Below, one piece after another: positions 54,420 to 62,188 of a stretch of DNA of 64,000 nucleotides (the stretch's first letter is position 1; each line of letters starts with the position of its first letter). This stretch comes from Silanimonas sp021297925. Its GTDB lineage: Bacteria; Pseudomonadota; Gammaproteobacteria; Xanthomonadales; Xanthomonadaceae. The position numbers and the translations under genes were made by a program. The notes under the pieces are model-generated. The model ran no database searches and was not told the DNA's origin. It saw only the letters and a program-made list of their open reading frames with translations. Where the stretch lies: NCBI GenBank assembly GCA_027532825.1, contig JAPZTL010000002.1, positions 124,001 to 188,000 on the forward strand, read 5' to 3'.

Positions 54420-54803
54420 ATGATGTCCCGCGTCTCTTCCGCTGCCTTGCTCCTTGTCGCGTTGATCCACCTGCTGCCGCTGCCCGGGGTCCTCGGCGGG
54501 GAGGTGCTGGTCCGGCTGTACGGCATTCCCGTCGACAACCCCGACCTCGCGCTGCTGCTGCGGCACCGCGCTGTGCTCTTCGGCCTGCTGGGCATCGGGA
54601 TGATCGCGTCGGTGGCCTGGCCCGCGTGGCGCCCGGCGGCGTACTGTGCCGCCTTCGTCAGCGTGATCTCGTTCCTGGTGCTCGCGGCACTGGAGAATCC
54701 CGCCCAGCCGGCCATCCAACGCGTGGTGATCGCCGATGTCATCGCTCTCGTGCTGCTCGTGATCGGCGCGTGGGCCGAGTCGCAGGCCCGTCAGCCCCGC
54801 TGA
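54420..54803 (+). CDS. Four-helix conserved membrane protein
   Basis: 127 residues from ATG 54420 (54423 also possible). Four hydrophobic helices: VSSAALLLVALIHLLPLPGVLG, AVLFGLLGIGMIASVAWPA, YCAAFVSVISFLVLAALE, VVIADVIALVLLVIGAWA. The RLYGIPVDNPDLALLLRHRAVLFG loop is a recognisable family pattern; databases sometimes mislabel it phosphopantetheine adenylyltransferase, which nothing here supports. Ends overlap the convergent AraC gene by 13 bases. Confidence 0.7.
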   Translation: MMSRVSSAALLLVALIHLLPLPGVLGGEVLVRLYGIPVDNPDLALLLRHRAVLFGLLGIGMIASVAWPAWRPAAYCAAFVSVISFLVLAALENPAQPAIQRVVIADVIALVLLVIGAWAESQARQPR

Positions 54804-55573
54804 GCCCCGTCCACCCAGTCGATGCGCAGCCCGCGCCCCAGCAGTGCGCTGGGCGCGAGGCCGAACTGCGTGCGGAAGGCCGTCGCCAGATGCGAGGGGC
54901 TTGCGAATCCGGCATCCAACGCGGCCTGCGTCAGCGTCGCACCCGCCTGCAGTCGCGCCATCACCGCTGCCATCCGCCGCCACAGGCGGTATCGGCGGAA
55001 CGGCATCCCGACGGCGGCCGTGAACAGCGCCTGCGTGCGCGATCGCGACAGCCCCAAGGCGCTCGACAGGGCGTCGACGGAAGGGAAGGCGTCCGGATCC
55101 TCGTCCATTCGCGCCAAGACGTCGGCGAGTCGTCGGTCCGGCCGGGGCAATGTCGGCAGCCCCAGCGCCGAGCAGAAGTCGTCCACCGTGCCGTGGCGGG
55201 CCAGCGCCCCCAACGCACCGACGGCTCCGTCCGGCAAGGCGTCGAGGTCCAACACGGCGAGGCTGCGGGCGTCGGCCGCTTGGGCATCGAGATACAGGAA
55301 CACCATCGGCCCCGCAGCAACGAGGTGGTGCCATGTGCCCGGCGGAACCACGGCGATCCGATGGCCTGGGGCGTCGGGCCCGATCCGCGCCCTGCCGATG
55401 CCGAGGCGGAACGGGGCATCGACCGCGATCGCCAGGGTGGCCGTGGCGTTGCGGTGTGGCGCGAGGTCGAGCGCGGGGCCGATGTAGGCCACGCGGGTGC
55501 GTCCGATGCTGAGGCGGGGGCGCTCCAGAGGGGTGCCGGGCGCCTGCGTGGTGCGGGGTGGCGATGGCGCCAT
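54791..55573 (-). CDS. AraC-family transcriptional regulator
   Basis: 260 residues. An N-terminal cupin-like sensor (residues 20-130, HRNATATLAIAVDAPFRLGIG, VVPPGTWHHLVA) is followed by the AraC HTH: LSSALGLSRSRTQALFTAAVGMPFRRYRLWRRMAAVMARLQAGATLTQAALDAGFASPSHLATAFRTQFGLAPS. Both helix-turn-helix units are present. Target genes may be the divergent 55665 gene or the membrane protein it faces. AT-rich TTTACAAT lies in the divergent gap. Confidence 0.9.
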   Translation of the reverse strand: MAPSPPRTTQAPGTPLERPRLSIGRTRVAYIGPALDLAPHRNATATLAIAVDAPFRLGIGRARIGPDAPGHRIAVVPPGTWHHLVAAGPMVFLYLDAQAADARSLAVLDLDALPDGAVGALGALARHGTVDDFCSALGLPTLPRPDRRLADVLARMDEDPDAFPSVDALSSALGLSRSRTQALFTAAVGMPFRRYRLWRRMAAVMARLQAGATLTQAALDAGFASPSHLATAFRTQFGLAPSALLGRGLRIDWVDGAQRG

Positions 55574-55664
55574 ATCGCTGATTTACAATGGGAATTCTGC
55601 CGATTATTGGGCCTTGGGCCGCCGTCGTGGGAGGGTGTCGCTCCTCCCGTCATGCACGGATCCC

Positions 55665-56171
55665 ATGAGACCGATGATCGCCACCGTACTGCTGCTTTTG
55701 CTTATCGTCGTGCCCGGGCTGTTGTGGATCGTGGCGCGGTCCCTGCCAGACACCACCCACCATGCCGCCGAACGGGTCCTGGACACCGACGTGGCCACGC
55801 TGCGCCGGGTGTTGGATGCCGTCGAGCACCAGCCGCGTTGGCGTCGGGACATCGCCCGCGTCGAGGTGTCCGGGAACGCTTGGACGGAGACCGATGCGCG
55901 GGGCCGGGTGCTGCGGTTCCGCTGGACCGAGCAAAGCGACGACCGCTATCGGTTGGTGTTCGAGGATGACCAACGCCTTCGGGGCGAGTGGACGGCGGCA
56001 TGGTCGCCAACGGGCGATGGCTTGCGCGTCCGCGTGGAAGAGTCCATCACGCTGCGGCATCCTTGGTCGCGGCTGTTGGCCCGCGCGTTCTTCGACCCCG
56101 ACGCCTTCCTCGCCGCGTGGTTCGACGACCTCGAAGCGGAGCTGTCCCGCAAGGCGACGACGAATGGCTGA
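55665..56171 (+). CDS. Membrane-anchored SRPBCC-like protein
   Basis: 168 residues. One N-terminal helix (VLLLLLIVVPGLLWIVA) is followed by a domain with SRPBCC (START-like) character: HAAERVLDTDVATLRRVLDAVEHQPRWRRDIARVEV, then alternating strands and a long C-terminal helix (PWSRLLARAFFDPDAFLAAWFDDLEAELSRK). Lipid or hydrophobic ligand binding is possible. A hairpin (GGGAGG/CCTCCC, 55629-55648) precedes it. Its end overlaps the next gene by eight bases. Confidence 0.65.
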   Translation: MRPMIATVLLLLLIVVPGLLWIVARSLPDTTHHAAERVLDTDVATLRRVLDAVEHQPRWRRDIARVEVSGNAWTETDARGRVLRFRWTEQSDDRYRLVFEDDQRLRGEWTAAWSPTGDGLRVRVEESITLRHPWSRLLARAFFDPDAFLAAWFDDLEAELSRKATTNG

Positions 56172-56595
56172 ACGAAGGAAGAGCAAACCCGTGTCGTGGA
56201 AGGCGCGCATCGCCAAGGCGAAGCCCGCCCATGTGGTGACCACCGAAGCCGACTTCGCCGGCATCCGCGCCGGCAGCCGGCTGCTCATCGCCAGCCCCGA
56301 GATTCTGGCGCGCTACCTGATGGCGATTCCCGCCGGGGAGACCCGCAACCTCGTTCGCCTGCGCAACGAATTGGCCCGACGTCATCGCGCCGACGCGACG
56401 TGCCCCGTGACCACGGCGATCTACCTGCGCGTGATCGCCGAGTCCTCGTGGGAGGACCTGTGCGCCGGCGCGCCACGCGACGCGGTGCCGCCGTTCTGGC
56501 GGGTCATCGACCCGGGCAGCCCGATCGCGAAACGCCTGAGCTTCGGCAGTGATGTCATCGAACGCGAGCGTGCGCTTGAGAGCACCGAGACCTGA
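56164..56595 (+). CDS. MGMT-like (alkyltransferase-fold) protein without the PCHR cysteine
   Basis: 143 residues. The C-terminal half resembles the winged-helix core of O6-alkylguanine alkyltransferases: IPAGETRNLVRLRNELARRHRADATCPVTT, then PPFWRVIDPGSPIAKRLSFGSDVIERERALE. The catalytic PCHR is PFWR (110-113); the only cysteines are 80 and 100, neither in the active-site place. It may therefore be an alkyltransferase-like DNA-binding protein, but the match is by pattern memory and could be wrong. The N-terminal 25 residues are lysine-rich. It overlaps the SRPBCC-like gene by eight bases. Confidence 0.5.
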   Translation: MAERRKSKPVSWKARIAKAKPAHVVTTEADFAGIRAGSRLLIASPEILARYLMAIPAGETRNLVRLRNELARRHRADATCPVTTAIYLRVIAESSWEDLCAGAPRDAVPPFWRVIDPGSPIAKRLSFGSDVIERERALESTET

Positions 56596-57471
56596 TCAGG
56601 GCGCCGTCTCACTCGACGCCCGCGCCCGCCATTCCCTCGGCGAACACCCCATCCGCTCGCGGAACGCGCGCGAAAACGCCGCCGCGCCCGAGAAACCGAG
56701 CTGGTCGGCCACCACGCCCACGGGTCGCCCGGCGCGAAGCTCGGTGCAAGCGACGTCGATGCGCCACGCGCCGAGGTAGGCGGAGGGCGTGATCCCCACG
56801 ACACGCGCGAAGGTCTCGGCGAAGGCGCTGCGCGACAGGCCGGCGACGGCCGCCATGCGCGCCAAGGGCCAGGCCTCGCCGGGTGCGCGGTGCAGCGCGG
56901 TCAGCAGCGGCGCAAGCCGCGGATGCGCGAGGCCGGCCATCAGCCCGGAGCGGCGCTCGTCCTCGCGACCTTCGGCCAGCAGTGCGCGAAGCACCTGCAC
57001 CAGCACCACGTCGAACAATCGATCCAGCACCACGCGGCTGCCGCAGCGCGTGCGGTCGGCCTCGTCGAACAGCAGGTCCAGCGTCGGGCCCAAGCCCGGC
57101 ACCGCGTCCACCGGCAGGACCACCGCGGCGGGCAGGGCGGCGGCCACCGGATGGCGATCGCCGCCGTCGAAGGCCAGCGTCGCGCAGACGAAATCCGCGC
57201 CGTCCTCCGGCGGGTTGATGAAGGCGTGCTCCACCGCGCGCGGATAAAACAGCAGCGCCGGGGCGGGCACGGTGCGCAGCGCGCCGTCCGGCCCGTGACG
57301 CACCTGCAGCTCGCCGCGCCGGAGCACGTGCAGGAAGGCGCGGCCCGGCTCCGACGCGAAGCGCGTCACCCCGCAGAGCGCGCCGGCATGGAACAGCGTG
57401 GCGCGCACGCGGAAGCGGTCGAGCAGGGGGCCCAGCCGGTCGAGGGCGGGCGGGGACGGTTCTGGATGCAT
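56596..57471 (-). CDS. AraC-family regulator with cupin_6 domain
   Basis: 291 residues from ATG 57471. The N-terminal AraC_binding/cupin_6 domain reads LLDRFRVRATLFHAGALCGVTRF, FLHVLRRGELQVRH, LLFYPRAVEHAFI. The HTH follows: MAAVAGLSRSAFAETFARVVGITPSAYLGAWRIDVACTELRAGRPVGVVADQLGFSGAAAFSRAFRERMGCSPREWR. It is divergent from the broken CMD gene at 57578, which was probably its target, as such regulators often sit next to redox or CMD genes. Confidence 0.9.
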   Translation of the reverse strand: MHPEPSPPALDRLGPLLDRFRVRATLFHAGALCGVTRFASEPGRAFLHVLRRGELQVRHGPDGALRTVPAPALLFYPRAVEHAFINPPEDGADFVCATLAFDGGDRHPVAAALPAAVVLPVDAVPGLGPTLDLLFDEADRTRCGSRVVLDRLFDVVLVQVLRALLAEGREDERRSGLMAGLAHPRLAPLLTALHRAPGEAWPLARMAAVAGLSRSAFAETFARVVGITPSAYLGAWRIDVACTELRAGRPVGVVADQLGFSGAAAFSRAFRERMGCSPREWRARASSETAP

Positions 57472-57577
57472 TGCAAAGAAGTCGCGACGGAACGTGATCC
57501 ATCGTCCTCCTGCCCCGGGGATGCTGGCAACACCCCGCGGCCTTGCCGGGCCCCTCCCCAACCTATTGGAGTGTTCC

Positions 57578-57830
57578 ATGAGCCGACTTCCCCTTGACCG
57601 CACGGCCCTCCCGGTCGCCAGCCAGCCCACCCTCGATGCCATCCAACAGGCCTTCGGCACCGTGCCCGCCATGTTCCGCGCCGCCGCGAATGCCCCGGCC
57701 GCCCTGCAGAGCCTGTGGGGCTCGTTCGGCGCCCTGGGGGGCGGCCGCCTGCCGACCGCGCTGACCGAAACGGTCGCCGTCGCCATCGCCAACCGCAACG
57801 CCTGCCACTACTGCCTGGCCGCGCACGCTA
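57578..57830 (+). pseudogene. Carboxymuconolactone decarboxylase (AhpD-like) N-terminal fragment
   Basis: About 84 residues of a CMD/AhpD-like protein: MSRLPLDRTALPVASQPTLDAIQQAFGTVPAMFRAAANAP ... ETVAVAIANRNACHYCLAAH, with the CxxC (Cys76, Cys79) and His83 active site. After AAH the family sequence stops; the expected T-x-L-G continuation and second half are missing. The DNA continues in another frame as the end of a thioredoxin-family gene. The CMD frame stays open without a stop into the next gene (to 58897), giving nonsense in between. GGAG stands before the ATG, so the fragment may still be translated. Confidence 0.8.
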
Positions 57831-58013
57831 CGTGCCTACGGCTGGCGCGGCACGCCGAGCCTCACGCTGATCGATCGTCAGGGCTGCATCCGCTTCTCGC
57901 ACTTCGGCGTTGTCGACGATCTCGTGTTGGGGGCCTGGATCGGGCGGCTGATGGCCGAACCGGCCGATGCCGACTGCGACGCCGAGGGCTGTCGCGTGCC
58001 CCGTGCCTCCTGA
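57831..58013 (+). pseudogene. Thioredoxin/redoxin-family C-terminal fragment
   Basis: In the +1 frame relative to the CMD fragment, 60 residues read as the end of a TlpA/redoxin-type protein: RAYGWRGTPSLTLIDRQGCIRFSHFGVVDDLVLGAWIG, then a cysteine-containing tail and TGA at 58011. The cis-proline loop (RGTPS) is intact, but the N-terminal half with WCxxC is missing. It is joined directly to the CMD fragment, as expected after a deletion linking two neighbouring genes. Confidence 0.75.
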
Positions 58014-58113
58014 ACCCCACACGCCGACGGAAAGCAAAGAAAAGAAGACGCTTCGCGGTCGCGCCTGCAGCGCGATGGTCAACCGTTCTTCAGCCTGCAC
58101 CCAAGGTGGTCGC

Positions 58114-58129
58114 AGGTGTCCAAACACCT
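58114..58129 (+). promoter_or_regulatory. Small hairpin before the secreted-protein gene
   Basis: AGGTGT-ccaa-ACACCT, a perfect six-pair stem, ends four bases before the TTGGAG ribosome site of the gene at 58148. It could affect translation; no T-run is present. The rest of 58014-58147 shows no gene. Confidence 0.35.
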
Positions 58130-58147
58130 TATTGGAGAACTCCCGCC

Positions 58148-58897
58148 ATGAACATCAAGCCCATCGCGCTAGCGCTCGTCGTTTCCTCGAGTCTGGCCGC
58201 CCAAGTGACGGTCGCGCATAGCGAACACACCAAGGGCATCAAGCCCGCGCCCGAGTCCGCCGTGCAAGCCGAGTTCGACATCGTGCATTCGAAGGTCACC
58301 ACCGAGGGCAACGTCGCGGTGTTCCACATGGCGGTCTCCGGCCAGGCCGGCGACAAGAAGCCCACGGCCAGCGGAGCGCTGGGCGGCAGCCGCGTGTTCT
58401 CCTACGTCTGGCCGACGACGCTCGACAGTGCGCTGGTCGGCTTCGCGTCGAAGGCCGGGATCCTGGCGTTTGCCGTCACCGCGCATCCGGACTTCGACGA
58501 CACGCCGCTTTTCGACGAGAACGGTGACGGAAACCTCGGGAACGACGGCAACGTCTGGCACTCCCACTGGGTGGTCCTCGCCCCGGACTCGACATGCGGC
58601 GAGAACGCCTTGAAGGTGGTGGACATCGAGGAGGGCACGACGCCGCGGCTGCCGAAAACTTGGCCCGGCTTGCCCATCCTCATCGACAGTCCGGGATGGA
58701 GTCCGGTGTTTGACGCCGACACTGTCGAGGTTCGCGTTCCGTTTGACGACATCGGAGCGGTGGAGGCCGCAAGCTTCGACGGCGTCACCGCCGCACTTCG
58801 CGTGAACGAGAGCGTGCATAACCCTCTGCTTTGCGTTGCCGACGTCTTCAAGATCGCTTCCGGTGACCTGTCGCTACCGGGCCGAGTCAACCAGTAA
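58148..58897 (+). CDS. Secreted protein with EF-hand-like loop, unknown function
   Basis: 249 residues. Signal peptide MNIKPIALALVVSSSLAAQVTVA predicts export. The mature part is beta-rich; FDENGDGNLGNDGNVWHSHWVVL contains a DxNxDG loop like Ca2+-binding sites (though without a glutamate at position 12) followed by two histidines. Two cysteines (DSTCGENAL and LLCVADV) may pair. I do not recognise the family. TTGGAG stands eight bases before ATG 58148. The frame is continuous with the upstream CMD fragment, but the signal peptide and ribosome site mark this as the real start. Confidence 0.8.
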   Translation: MNIKPIALALVVSSSLAAQVTVAHSEHTKGIKPAPESAVQAEFDIVHSKVTTEGNVAVFHMAVSGQAGDKKPTASGALGGSRVFSYVWPTTLDSALVGFASKAGILAFAVTAHPDFDDTPLFDENGDGNLGNDGNVWHSHWVVLAPDSTCGENALKVVDIEEGTTPRLPKTWPGLPILIDSPGWSPVFDADTVEVRVPFDDIGAVEAASFDGVTAALRVNESVHNPLLCVADVFKIASGDLSLPGRVNQ

Positions 58898-58968
58898 GGT
58901 AGACCTGCCGGCCCACGTGGCCTTGAACCTGTTCACCAAGGACCTGACACCGCCCCAACGAGGCCAGC

Positions 58969-59673
58969 ATGCCGACCGCGCTCGCGCTCCGCCATGTCGC
59001 CTTCGAGGACCTCGGCCTGCTGGCCCCGTGGCTCACCGCCCGAGGCTGGCAGATCCAGACCCTCGACGTCGGCATCGACCCTCTCGACCCCGCGACGATC
59101 GATGCCGCGGACCTGCTCATCGTCCTCGGCGGACCGATCGGCGCCGAAGACGATGCGCGCTATCCCTTCCTTGCCGACGAGCGGGCGCTGATCCGCCGGC
59201 GGCTCGAGCAACGGCGTCCGCTGCTGGGCATCTGCCTCGGTGCGCAACTGATGGCCTCGGCGCTCGGTGCCCGCGTGCGGCCCATGCCGCACCCCGAGAT
59301 CGGGCTCTTCATGCTCAACGTCCATGACGCCGCAGCGGGCACGCCGCTGTACGGCATGGACGGGTGCAACGTGCTGCATTGGCACGGTGATGCCTTCGAC
59401 CCACCGACTGGCGCGGACATCCTCGCCAGCAGCTTGGGCTGCCGCACGCAGGCCTTCATGGTCGGCCGCCATGCGCTCGCGCTGCAGTTCCATCTCGAGG
59501 CCGACCCGGCGCGATTCATGGCCTGGCTGATCGGCCATGCCGGCGAGTTGTCCCGCGCCGGGCTGGACCCCCGCGCCCTGCACGCCGAGATGCAGGCCCA
59601 TGCGAAGACGCTCGCCCGCGACCTCGACCACGTGATGTCGGCCTTCGTGGCCGGATGGGAGCACCCATCATGA
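58969..59673 (+). CDS. Class I glutamine amidotransferase (GMP synthase-like)
   Basis: 234 residues. Triad residues are visible: Cys89 in LLGICLGAQLMASALG, His175 and Glu177 in LALQFHLEADP, with HWHGDAF between. LLIVLGGPIGAEDD is also typical. No synthetase domain is attached, so it belongs to the standalone group (YfeJ-like) that removes glutamyl groups or hydrolyses unknown amides. Its neighbours give no clue to substrate. Confidence 0.9.
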   Translation: MPTALALRHVAFEDLGLLAPWLTARGWQIQTLDVGIDPLDPATIDAADLLIVLGGPIGAEDDARYPFLADERALIRRRLEQRRPLLGICLGAQLMASALGARVRPMPHPEIGLFMLNVHDAAAGTPLYGMDGCNVLHWHGDAFDPPTGADILASSLGCRTQAFMVGRHALALQFHLEADPARFMAWLIGHAGELSRAGLDPRALHAEMQAHAKTLARDLDHVMSAFVAGWEHPS

Positions 59674-59791
59674 GCCCCGCTCCCGAATGGCAGGCCGCCC
59701 GCGGGATGCGATGTCGAGCGTCACCGAACCAATGCTTCATCGGACGCACCCTTGAAGCGATGACCCGTCCTCGCCGAAAGTGGCAGCGTTG

Positions 59792-59806
59792 TTCAGGCGT
59801 TCGCTG
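59792..59806 (+). other. Sequence resembling the right end of an attC site
   Basis: TTCAGGCGTTCGCTG, 11 bases before the hydrolase start, recalls the TCAGGCGTTAGRY that ends many attC sites, with two departures from GTTRRRY. Taken alone it is weak; together with the downstream motif it supports an old cassette. Confidence 0.3.
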
Positions 59807-59816
59807 AGGAGGTGGC

Positions 59817-60611
59817 ATGCCATCGATCAAGCTACCTACGGGCTCCGTTCACTACACCGAGCATGGGCACGGTGTCCCGCTTGTTTTGCTCCACGCCAAC
59901 CCGGGCGACGGCAAGGATTTTGAAGCCGTTGTTCCCGCGCTCTCAAAAACCTACCGCGTTCTCGCGCTTGACTGGCCGGGCTACGGTCAATCGGCTATTC
60001 CACAACAGCCTGAATGGGTTGGGGTGCTGTTCTTTTACCAAGTCCTGCGTGAGTTCCTGGCAGCGCTGGCATTGCCGCCCGCTTGCTTCATTGGAAACTC
60101 CCTTGGCGGCAATGCCGCTGCACGTCTCGCCGCAGAGTCACCCGAACTCGTCCGCGGCTTGGTGCTGGTTGCCCCGGGGGGATTCACGACCCCGAGTTTG
60201 GTTTCGCGCAACTTCTGCAAGCTGCAGGGCAGCCGGTTTTCTCTTTCGCCCCGTCGCTTTGCAAGTCTGTATCTCAAACACCGCACAGCCACGACACGGG
60301 CCATGCTGGAGCGCGCGTCGACAACACAGGCCGAAGCACCACGGATCATGCTCAATCGTGCCGTCTGGCGTGGCTTCGCCACGCCGGACAACGACCTTCG
60401 AACCGTTGCGTCGAAGATCAAGGCACCCACGTTGCTGCTCTTCGGCAAACACGATCCCGTGATTCCAGCCGGAAAAGACGGAAGGGTGGCGGCGCGATGC
60501 ATACCTTCAGCGCAGTTCAAAGCTCTGCCATGTGGCCACGCGTCATTTGCGGAGGTGCCAGAGCTGTTTCTGGAAGAAGTACAGCCATTCTTGGCGGCAT
60601 GTAGCGCCTGA
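59817..60611 (+). CDS. Alpha/beta hydrolase of lower GC, possible integron cassette gene
   Basis: 264 residues. Hydrolase fold with oxyanion HANPGDG, LALDWPGYGQS, nucleophile elbow GNSLGG (Ser95), FGKHDPVIPAG (aspartate) and CGHASFAEVP (histidine), so it should be active on an ester or C-C bond. Codon use is visibly different: GC is clearly lower than the flanks, with TTT, TTG, AAA and CAA codons that are rare elsewhere. GAGGAGG precedes ATG 59817. The stop codon lies inside an attC-like sequence. It is probably acquired. Confidence 0.87.
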   Translation: MPSIKLPTGSVHYTEHGHGVPLVLLHANPGDGKDFEAVVPALSKTYRVLALDWPGYGQSAIPQQPEWVGVLFFYQVLREFLAALALPPACFIGNSLGGNAAARLAAESPELVRGLVLVAPGGFTTPSLVSRNFCKLQGSRFSLSPRRFASLYLKHRTATTRAMLERASTTQAEAPRIMLNRAVWRGFATPDNDLRTVASKIKAPTLLLFGKHDPVIPAGKDGRVAARCIPSAQFKALPCGHASFAEVPELFLEEVQPFLAACSA

Positions 60612-60634
60612 CCATTCATTCAAACCGACGCCGC
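60606..60634 (+). other. attC-like sequence at the hydrolase 3' end
   Basis: GCCTGACC at 60606-60613 followed by ATTCATTCAAACCGACGCCG closely follows the left half of a classical attC (GCCTAAC, ATTCRTTCAA, RCCGACGCCG) with one change in the core. The TGA stop of the hydrolase is inside the core, as usual for cassettes. The right half, which should pair with it, is not found before the ABC gene stop at 60647. Confidence 0.5.
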
Positions 60635-60646
60635 ATCGTAAGCCCC

Positions 60647-62188
60647 TCAACGGAATCCGAATCGACCGGCGGGCAACAGCACCACGATCACGGCGAGCAA
60701 GGCCGCCATGCCGTGCCCGATGACCGTCGACGTTGGCGCGCTGGATGCCTGGAACACCGCGACACCGTTCAAGGCGAGATAGGCCGACAGCACGAAGAGC
60801 AGTTCGCCGCTGCGCGCGTTCCCGGTCAACCGCGCCAGCGCGAAACCGATGGCCACGACGCTGGCGACACAGGCTGAGACGGCGAGCGGTGCGCGCAGGA
60901 GGCTGGGCGTCGACATGGCGAGCCCCAGCAGAAGCCCCGCGCCGAGGCGCGCGATGACCAAGTGGAAGGGGATGTCGATCCCCGCGGCGATCAAATCCTG
61001 CGTACCCGCCTCCCGGTCACGCACCATCGCATGCGCCACGTAGGGCAGGGTGAGGCCCAAGGCCAGCAACCATGCCACGAGGCGACCCTCCGGCGGGGCC
61101 GCGGCCTGCGCCACCAGCGCTCCGAGGGCGAAGATCCACCACCAGGCCCCGCGCGGTCGCAGTGCGAGGCGCAATTCCGCGGCCACCAGTCGGCCACCGG
61201 GCAGGGCATGCAGCGGGCGGAGCAGGGGGTCGAGCGCATGCAGCCGGAAGCCCGGCTGCGTCGTCGCGTCGTGGCGCTGTCGCGGGCGCGCAGCGGCGGC
61301 GTCGAGCCACGGCGTGGCGGCCAGCACGGCACCGAAGGCCAATGCAAGCAAGGCGAGTCGTGACGACCACCAGAGCGCGCTCGGCGACCAGGTGTCCCAG
61401 GTGAAGCGCGCCCTCGGATCGTCCGTGCCGTTGCCGCCGATGGTGAACTGGTCGGATGCCAGATCCGGGCGCTGCTCGGCCAGCACCGGCTGGATATCGG
61501 TGCGCAACACCGACAGGCCCGGGACGTCGATGGTCACGGCCGCGAAGCCGGGCGCTGCGCCGTTCGGATCGCTCGCCTCGCCGGCCAGGGCTCCCGCCAC
61601 GAGCAATCCGAGCCACACGAAGAAATACAGGACGTTGCCCAAGGTCGATCGCAAACCGCGGACGAGGTCGAACCAGACCGCGAAGGCGGCGGCGATCGCG
61701 AGGGCGGGCAGGGTGATCAGCAGCAGCGGTTGCACCAGCTCGAACGGCCGGAATTCGCCGACCTCGCCCCGGACGTACTGACCGACGGCGCCCGTCAGCG
61801 TCATGGCGACGAGAAACAGACCGAACACGGCCAGCATCCCGAGGAACCTCGCCAGTAGATATCCCGCCCGCGTCATCGGCGTCGCCATCAGCAGTTCGAT
61901 GCTGCGGCTGTCGATGTCATGGGCGATGCTGCCGCGCACGGCATAGAAGCCCACCAAGGTGATCAGCATCGAACCGCCCAGTGCCAGCGTCATGCCGATC
62001 CAAGCGCTCGAGTAGAAGGCGCGGGCGTCCCCGACGGTCACGCGCATGCCCGCGTGATCGCCCGCAGCCGGCAAGCAGAACCACGCACCCACCACCAGCA
62101 GGGCGCAAAGCCACCAGAATCGCGGCTCGCGGGTTCGCCTGCGCAGGTCGGCCACCACCATGGCGGAAAGGCGGTGCAGGGCGTCCAT
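60647..62188 (-). CDS. ABC-2 type transporter permease
   Basis: 513 residues with about 12 hydrophobic segments in two halves. The first half (MDALHRLSAMVVADLRRRTREPRFWWLCALLVV ... DIDSRSIELLMATPMTRAGYLLARFLGMLAVFGLFLV) is typical of ABC-2 exporters. A periplasmic stretch of about 70 residues (around 215-285) separates it from the second half, which has a similar cytosolic start (MVRDREAGTQDLIAAGID). It starts one base into the stop of the ATPase gene (TGATG). The cargo is unknown. Confidence 0.85.
   Translation of the reverse strand: MDALHRLSAMVVADLRRRTREPRFWWLCALLVVGAWFCLPAAGDHAGMRVTVGDARAFYSSAWIGMTLALGGSMLITLVGFYAVRGSIAHDIDSRSIELLMATPMTRAGYLLARFLGMLAVFGLFLVAMTLTGAVGQYVRGEVGEFRPFELVQPLLLITLPALAIAAAFAVWFDLVRGLRSTLGNVLYFFVWLGLLVAGALAGEASDPNGAAPGFAAVTIDVPGLSVLRTDIQPVLAEQRPDLASDQFTIGGNGTDDPRARFTWDTWSPSALWWSSRLALLALAFGAVLAATPWLDAAAARPRQRHDATTQPGFRLHALDPLLRPLHALPGGRLVAAELRLALRPRGAWWWIFALGALVAQAAAPPEGRLVAWLLALGLTLPYVAHAMVRDREAGTQDLIAAGIDIPFHLVIARLGAGLLLGLAMSTPSLLRAPLAVSACVASVVAIGFALARLTGNARSGELLFVLSAYLALNGVAVFQASSAPTSTVIGHGMAALLAVIVVLLPAGRFGFR

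Noticed and set aside
57398..58897. Single continuous frame that could be read as a CMD-secreted protein fusion
   Set aside because: Between them the frame gives arginine-rich nonsense while another frame encodes a real redoxin C-terminus, and the second gene has its own signal peptide and ribosome site.
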